A stretch of DNA of 64,000 nucleotides from positions 1-64,000 of the IMG/VR virus record IMGVR_UViG_3300023196_002944; one strand, 5' to 3'. The DNA comes from a virus. This document shows positions 60,358-64,000 of the stretch, piece after piece. Position numbers and translations under genes: made by a program. The stretch's first letter is position 1. The number at the start of each line of letters is the position of its first letter. The notes beneath the pieces were generated by a model, which was not told the origin of the DNA, did not search any database, and saw only the letters and a list, made by a program, of their open reading frames with translations.

Positions 60358-62623
60358 GGGTGGTGTCCTCTGTCTTCCAGTCAATTATCATTCCGCGATG
60401 GGTTTCGTCATCGACACGCAAGACTCTTATTTTTACGAAGTGGTGTTTCAGCATGCGTGAGAAGTTGGACGGTGAGAGGTCTTTGCCTCCCTGAATGTAG
60501 TGATAGACCTTGTAGAGTTCGTCGCGTTTTACTTTGGATGGCCGTGAATCGGCGGCATCAGCTATCCACTGATCGATGATCTTCTTGCTCTGTTCAAACT
60601 CAAGCATCTTGTTGAACGGGGGTTCTGCCATGCCAAGGTCAGTGAAGTAATCCAAATCGCATGCGTGCAGGGCATTGAAGAAATGATCGACTGAGTTCTG
60701 GGCAGCGAGGCGCATGTCCACCTTGGCTGAGTTGTCTGTGGCCATCATGACGCGCTGTTCATCGATCTCCAGATGCATGATGAAGCCCATGAAGTGGGCT
60801 AGCTCATGTTCGATCTGTTGAATCTCTTTTGTGGTAATGAGTAACCGGGCTTCTTGGCGTGCCGCAACGTGATGCCGGCGGTCAGATTCGGGGATAGCGA
60901 TGGCGTCGTGGTCGTTAGATGCGAAGATGATGCCGAAGTAAACAGGGACTTGGTATGGGTTGGTGCGCATGGGCCGAATTCGCCCCGTTGGCTCCGTGAT
61001 CATGTTTCTTATCTGATTAATAGTTTTTCGGTCGGAAATTCCGTCCAACTTAACTTCATCCACAAAGAGCAAGAGACAATACTCCATCCATTCATTAAAG
61101 GAATCTTTGAAATCTTGAACTGTGATAATACGGCAGTAGTCAGGGCCGAGGGTCGGAGCAATGATATTGTGGAATAGTAAACCCTTGCCTGTTCCTTCCA
61201 CTCCATGCAAAACAATGGCGGTGCCGGGCTTGGTTCGCCTTTGATATATCCACGCAAGCCAGTGCAATAGGGTTGTATAAGATTCCTCGTCAGCGGTGAC
61301 ATGGTGCATGATCCTTTCTATGGTAGCGGGCAGGTGATCTTGTTTCGGGGGCACGTTGCGCATGTACACAGTCGGGACGTAACGGTTGGCACGCTGTTTC
61401 TTCATGTCGAGTAGCTTGGAGTCGTGCGGATCGAAGCAATACTCCCAATCAGGTATGGGATCGGGTAGCTGGCTCCCGTGTTGCACCATGAAGTCGTTTA
61501 AACGGTCTCTGGCCCCGGTTCTGGCAAGCAGGAGACTGGGCACGTCGGGGTCATAGATGCCGTTCCAGTAGCTGTCTGATTTGAAATCACGAAACACGAT
61601 GGGCATGCGGCCGGTGGGTTCTTGGTGTCGTTGTATCTGTTCCCAGTAATCCGGCAGGAAGGTCTCGGTCAGGTAGATGGGCTCTCCCTTGAAGTTCAAA
61701 ATAAATCGCGGGTTCTCTTTCGGGTGCCAGTAACCGTAGCTGTCACCACCGTTGATATTGAGGTACACAAATCCGCGCTCTGAGCGTATGGGTCCGGTGA
61801 TGTGCGCACGAGACGGGTTGGTCATGACCCGGTGCCCCATCATTGATTTGAAACGGCAGGTTTTGGGTTTCAGACCGGCCCGCTTGCGCACCTTGTTGAC
61901 CGTCGCCTGCACGCGTTCCTCGGTTTCACTCATGGAGCGCGGATCAATATCGATCGATGCGCGTCTCTGGCCCTGATTCACCTGCACAATCCGATCCGCA
62001 ATGTCGATGTTGGGGTCGATGCCCACGATCACCGGCGGTGCGATGTAGAGCAGCTTGTCGTTCTGGCAGGTGGTGGTGTCGACGGGGTATTTGAGCGTGG
62101 TGCCATTCACCGAGAGGGCCAGTTGCGATTCCAGCCCTTCGTCGAGGTTGATGCGCTGCAGCCACGATTTGAGCATCGGGGCCGGGATTGGCGCGTCGAG
62201 CAGGAAGAATACGTGGGCAGATAGGCCGCGTGAGAAGCCGTGAGAGGCGCTGTATTGGATGATGTGGTCTACGTCATGGAGTTCAGAGGGCAGGGCGCGC
62301 TTGATGAAGTCTGGTACGTCTGTGAAGCCTCTGGCCCGGTCAATGTCGATACACAGCCATTCAGTGTCGTCTTCGGTGCGTGTCGCGCCGGCCCGAGACT
62401 CATTGGCAAGGCTCCGATGGAGGGTGCCTTTGAGTAAGCAGTGGCCCATATCGGCGTGTGCCCTGATTGCCGCTTCGAAGGTGTCGAGGTCGTCAACTTC
62501 GTGATGGAAGGAGTTGAAGTCGCGGATGTGTGGGTAAGGGTTCTTGGTGACGTGGCCGTTTTCGACGGTGATGGTTTTTGTCAGCGGGGTTTTGTCCGCT
62601 GCCTGAAGAAAAAAGAGCTTCAT
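60317..62623 (-). CDS. AEP primase-polymerase fused to SF3 helicase, 768 aa
   Basis: The N-terminal 220 residues are an AEP Prim-Pol domain: CIDIDRA gives D93 and D95, GLSAHVFF gives S135 and H137, and a later acidic residue lies in KYPVDTTT. The C-terminal half is a superfamily 3 helicase: HGVEGTGKG (Walker A), LLFVDEVK (Walker B) and GIIFASND (motif C). This domain pair is that of the NrS-1 phage replicase, in which one protein both primes and copies DNA while unwinding it. It starts at the ATG at 62623, after GGAG, rather than the longer frame to 62695. It lies just downstream of the repeat region described at 62624. Confidence 0.85.
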   Translation of the reverse strand: MKLFFLQAADKTPLTKTITVENGHVTKNPYPHIRDFNSFHHEVDDLDTFEAAIRAHADMGHCLLKGTLHRSLANESRAGATRTEDDTEWLCIDIDRARGFTDVPDFIKRALPSELHDVDHIIQYSASHGFSRGLSAHVFFLLDAPIPAPMLKSWLQRINLDEGLESQLALSVNGTTLKYPVDTTTCQNDKLLYIAPPVIVGIDPNIDIADRIVQVNQGQRRASIDIDPRSMSETEERVQATVNKVRKRAGLKPKTCRFKSMMGHRVMTNPSRAHITGPIRSERGFVYLNINGGDSYGYWHPKENPRFILNFKGEPIYLTETFLPDYWEQIQRHQEPTGRMPIVFRDFKSDSYWNGIYDPDVPSLLLARTGARDRLNDFMVQHGSQLPDPIPDWEYCFDPHDSKLLDMKKQRANRYVPTVYMRNVPPKQDHLPATIERIMHHVTADEESYTTLLHWLAWIYQRRTKPGTAIVLHGVEGTGKGLLFHNIIAPTLGPDYCRIITVQDFKDSFNEWMEYCLLLFVDEVKLDGISDRKTINQIRNMITEPTGRIRPMRTNPYQVPVYFGIIFASNDHDAIAIPESDRRHHVAARQEARLLITTKEIQQIEHELAHFMGFIMHLEIDEQRVMMATDNSAKVDMRLAAQNSVDHFFNALHACDLDYFTDLGMAEPPFNKMLEFEQSKKIIDQWIADAADSRPSKVKRDELYKVYHYIQGGKDLSPSNFSRMLKHHFVKIRVLRVDDETHRGMIIDWKTEDTTHELNAEDEYAAHN

Positions 62624-63132
62624 GGCGCAGTCTCCAAGGGGGTGGGCAGCTAGTGTGATACCACGTGGTTCATAAGGGCACAAGTGAGCAATCACTAACT
62701 TGGGTTTATTATATTCGAATATTAAGAGGTGCTTTTATAGGTGGGGCGGTTCAGCCTGCGAGGAAAAACGGTTACGGTGGTACAGTGCTTCGCTAAGTGC
62801 TTGATCGATCAACAATGTTACAGGGAAACAGGGAGACTAGGCTTAAGTTACACTTATGTTACACTTTTTATTCTTATAAGTATATGAATTATATACTATG
62901 TTACACTTATATAGTTATATTGTAAGTTAATTAGTATTAACCGGGGAATACATAAAAACTGTAATGTAAGGGTCTAGTGTGTGCTACGTCCCCACCGGGG
63001 GGAAATCGCAGATTCACTACCTTTTTAACTACGTATGTGTAACTTACCTTTGGAATCAAAGGCTTAGAAGAGAAATAAGTGTAACAAAAGGGCTAAAAAA
63101 GTGTAACATGTTACACTTTTTTGTGTAACATG
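62624..63132. promoter_or_regulatory. Putative origin/operator with phased GTTACAC repeats
   Basis: No gene is seen in this 509-bp AT-rich gap. GTTACAC or its complement occurs at 62847, 62858, 62900, 63037, 63079, 63101, 63110 and 63123 (first base of each core). Spacings of 11, 42, 42, 22 and 22 bp keep sites on one face of the helix. AAGTGTAACATGTTACACTT (63099-63118) is the core of a 28-bp perfect palindrome at 63095-63122. Two further palindromes lie at 62711-62722 and 62801-62812. TATAAT hexamers for leftward transcription occur at 62888-62893 and 62708-62713, without clear -35 boxes. Confidence 0.7.
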
Positions 63133-63603
63133 CTAAATGTCATCTCCGTGGAGACGGATTTCGGGCTGGTAGGTGCGCGCCAATGTTACACATCTGTCGA
63201 TGGTCTTCCAACTGATCTGGTAGCGTTTGTACATTACGCTCAGAGGGATGCCGGCGTCGAAATCGGTGGCTATTCTGACGGCGCGCTTCAATCTCACCTC
63301 CCTGCGCGCGTCCCTGCACATGAGGAATACTGTGTTGCGTCCCAGTTGCACAAGCGAGGCGATTTGGTTGTAGGTGAACCGCCATTTCCAACCGATGGTG
63401 GGGGGCTCGGTTTTGATCGATAAAGCGATGACCCGTTCTTTATAGAGGGGGTTGACTTGGCCGTAATGCTCTTTGTCACCGATGCGTTTAGGTACGACTT
63501 TTGGCCCCCAGTTGGTGTCTCTAGTCAGCCGCTGCCAGCGTGGTTTCGGTGGGCTTTTGCTGAGACGCGAGGGTTTGATAGAGGTGGGCTTGTGCGCGGA
63601 CAC
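63133..63603 (-). CDS. DNA-binding protein with two helix-turn-helix motifs, 156 aa
   Basis: The C-terminal half holds two likely HTH units (YNQIASLVQLGRNTVFLMC and SVMYKRYQISWKTIDRCVTL). The N-terminal half is Pro/Arg/Lys-rich. The GTG at 63603 has AAGGA upstream but overlaps the exonuclease by 83 bases, so the true start may be further in. It lies directly upstream of the repeat region, and one more repeat copy lies inside its own coding sequence (63184-63193). It is the best candidate for the repeat-binding initiator or repressor (inference). Confidence 0.65.
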   Translation of the reverse strand: MSAHKPTSIKPSRLSKSPPKPRWQRLTRDTNWGPKVVPKRIGDKEHYGQVNPLYKERVIALSIKTEPPTIGWKWRFTYNQIASLVQLGRNTVFLMCRDARREVRLKRAVRIATDFDAGIPLSVMYKRYQISWKTIDRCVTLARTYQPEIRLHGDDI

Positions 63604-64000
63604 GGATGAGTTCCTTTTGTGAGAGTTGCACGATCTTGGCCTGTCGGATGGTGTCGGTCAGAGCGTGGTGTTTTGGCCCCTCTACTTGGGGGTTTGGACC
63701 GCCACCGTTGGGCCATGCTGCATCCTTGAGAGTGCGAAGGCTGCGGGGCTGATAGAACCTGAAGGGCCAGCGGGCTTTAACGGCGTGCATGTTGCAGCGA
63801 ATGATGGCGACATCGAAGTCAGGATCGTTTGCCCAGACATGCAGTACCTTGAATGGGAGGTTCGATAACCACATGGCGAAATTGTGCATGGCTACAGCGA
63901 GACTGGGTCCACCTTTTTCAATTTCAGCGCGTGCTTCGGTTGACTGTTCTTTCCACCACTTGATGGTGGACTCAGTTACACGCATGCCTTTGTCGATTCC
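63521..64000 (-). CDS. DEDDh 3'-5' exonuclease, 5' partial
   Basis: The frame stays open to the window edge with residues GIDKG before the first ATG, so the N-terminus with the first DxE motif is missing. The visible part has TIKWWKEQSTEAR, WANDPDFD, FYQPRSLRTLKDA and HHALTDTIRQA. The His-x4-Asp ending is that of the Rv2179c-like/T4 DexA-like 3'-5' exonucleases. It would trim 3' ends during replication or repair. The long C-terminal helix overlaps the HTH gene. Confidence 0.8.
   Translation of the reverse strand, partial: GIDKGMRVTESTIKWWKEQSTEARAEIEKGGPSLAVAMHNFAMWLSNLPFKVLHVWANDPDFDVAIIRCNMHAVKARWPFRFYQPRSLRTLKDAAWPNGGGPNPQVEGPKHHALTDTIRQAKIVQLSQKELIRVRAQAHLYQTLASQQKPTETTLAAAD

Noticed and set aside
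63095-63122. Rho-independent terminator at the 28-bp palindrome
   Set aside because: The stem is AT-rich with no loop, lies among other phased copies of the same motif, and is better explained as paired binding sites.
62846-63130. CRISPR array
   Set aside because: Repeats are 10 bp, occur in both orientations and have no uniform spacers.
1-64000. tRNA, rRNA, integrase or transposase genes
   Set aside because: No cloverleaf-like sequence, tyrosine or serine recombinase motif, or terminal inverted repeats were found by eye. Absence is therefore tentative.

Overview
The window is a contiguous piece of a tailed double-stranded DNA bacteriophage (Caudoviricetes). It very probably has a short, podovirus-type tail and a Gram-negative host. 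It carries TerS, TerL, a P22-type portal, a scaffold, an N4-gp56-type major capsid protein, adaptor and tail proteins, fibres and a very large virion-associated protein. I see no tape measure, sheath or tail-tube gene, no integrase and no tRNA. Both ends cut genes: terS lacks its 5' end on the left and a DEDDh exonuclease lacks its 5' end on the right. Names rest on motifs and remembered family patterns; no search was run.

Rightward half (1-45191, + strand). The terminase block (1-3582) comes first. A long fibre and lysis block (3608-19102) then lies between TerL and the portal, an unusual place for it. It includes three proteins built from Ala/Thr/Val-rich repeats of about 18 residues (8307-9932, 9932-11773, 16201-17121), the most unusual feature I see. 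It ends with a lysis cassette (amidase plus three membrane proteins, 17127-19102). Portal, scaffold, capsid and a likely decoration protein follow (19122-24132), closed by a strong hairpin. Head-tail adaptor, tail and appendage genes run to 30423. Three large probable internal or ejected proteins come next: a coiled-coil protein, a disordered protein and a 3776-residue polyvalent protein. The last combines a nuclease-like domain, a SLOG-like Rossmann domain and two zincin-type metallopeptidase motifs. Most genes overlap by 1-4 bases, implying translational coupling.

Leftward half (64000-45257, - strand). A converging operon, visibly more AT-rich in much of its length, runs toward a terminator at 45189-45222. 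It encodes a DEDDh exonuclease, a helix-turn-helix protein, a primase-polymerase/SF3 helicase, a second stand-alone Prim-Pol, a SNF2-type helicase, a Cas4/RecB-like nuclease, a VRR-like PD-(D/E)XK nuclease, a PNK-type HAD phosphatase, an M20/M28-like metallopeptidase, zinc-ribbon proteins, a Tat-signal protein, a 22-residue membrane peptide and many small unknowns. No family A or B DNA polymerase is visible, so replication may rely on the Prim-Pol enzymes, as in phage NrS-1, or the polymerase may lie outside the window.

Between the helix-turn-helix gene and the primase-helicase gene is an AT-rich region of about 510 bp. It holds phased copies of GTTACAC/GTGTAAC, including a 28-bp perfect palindrome. 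It is the best candidate for the replication origin and/or early operator.
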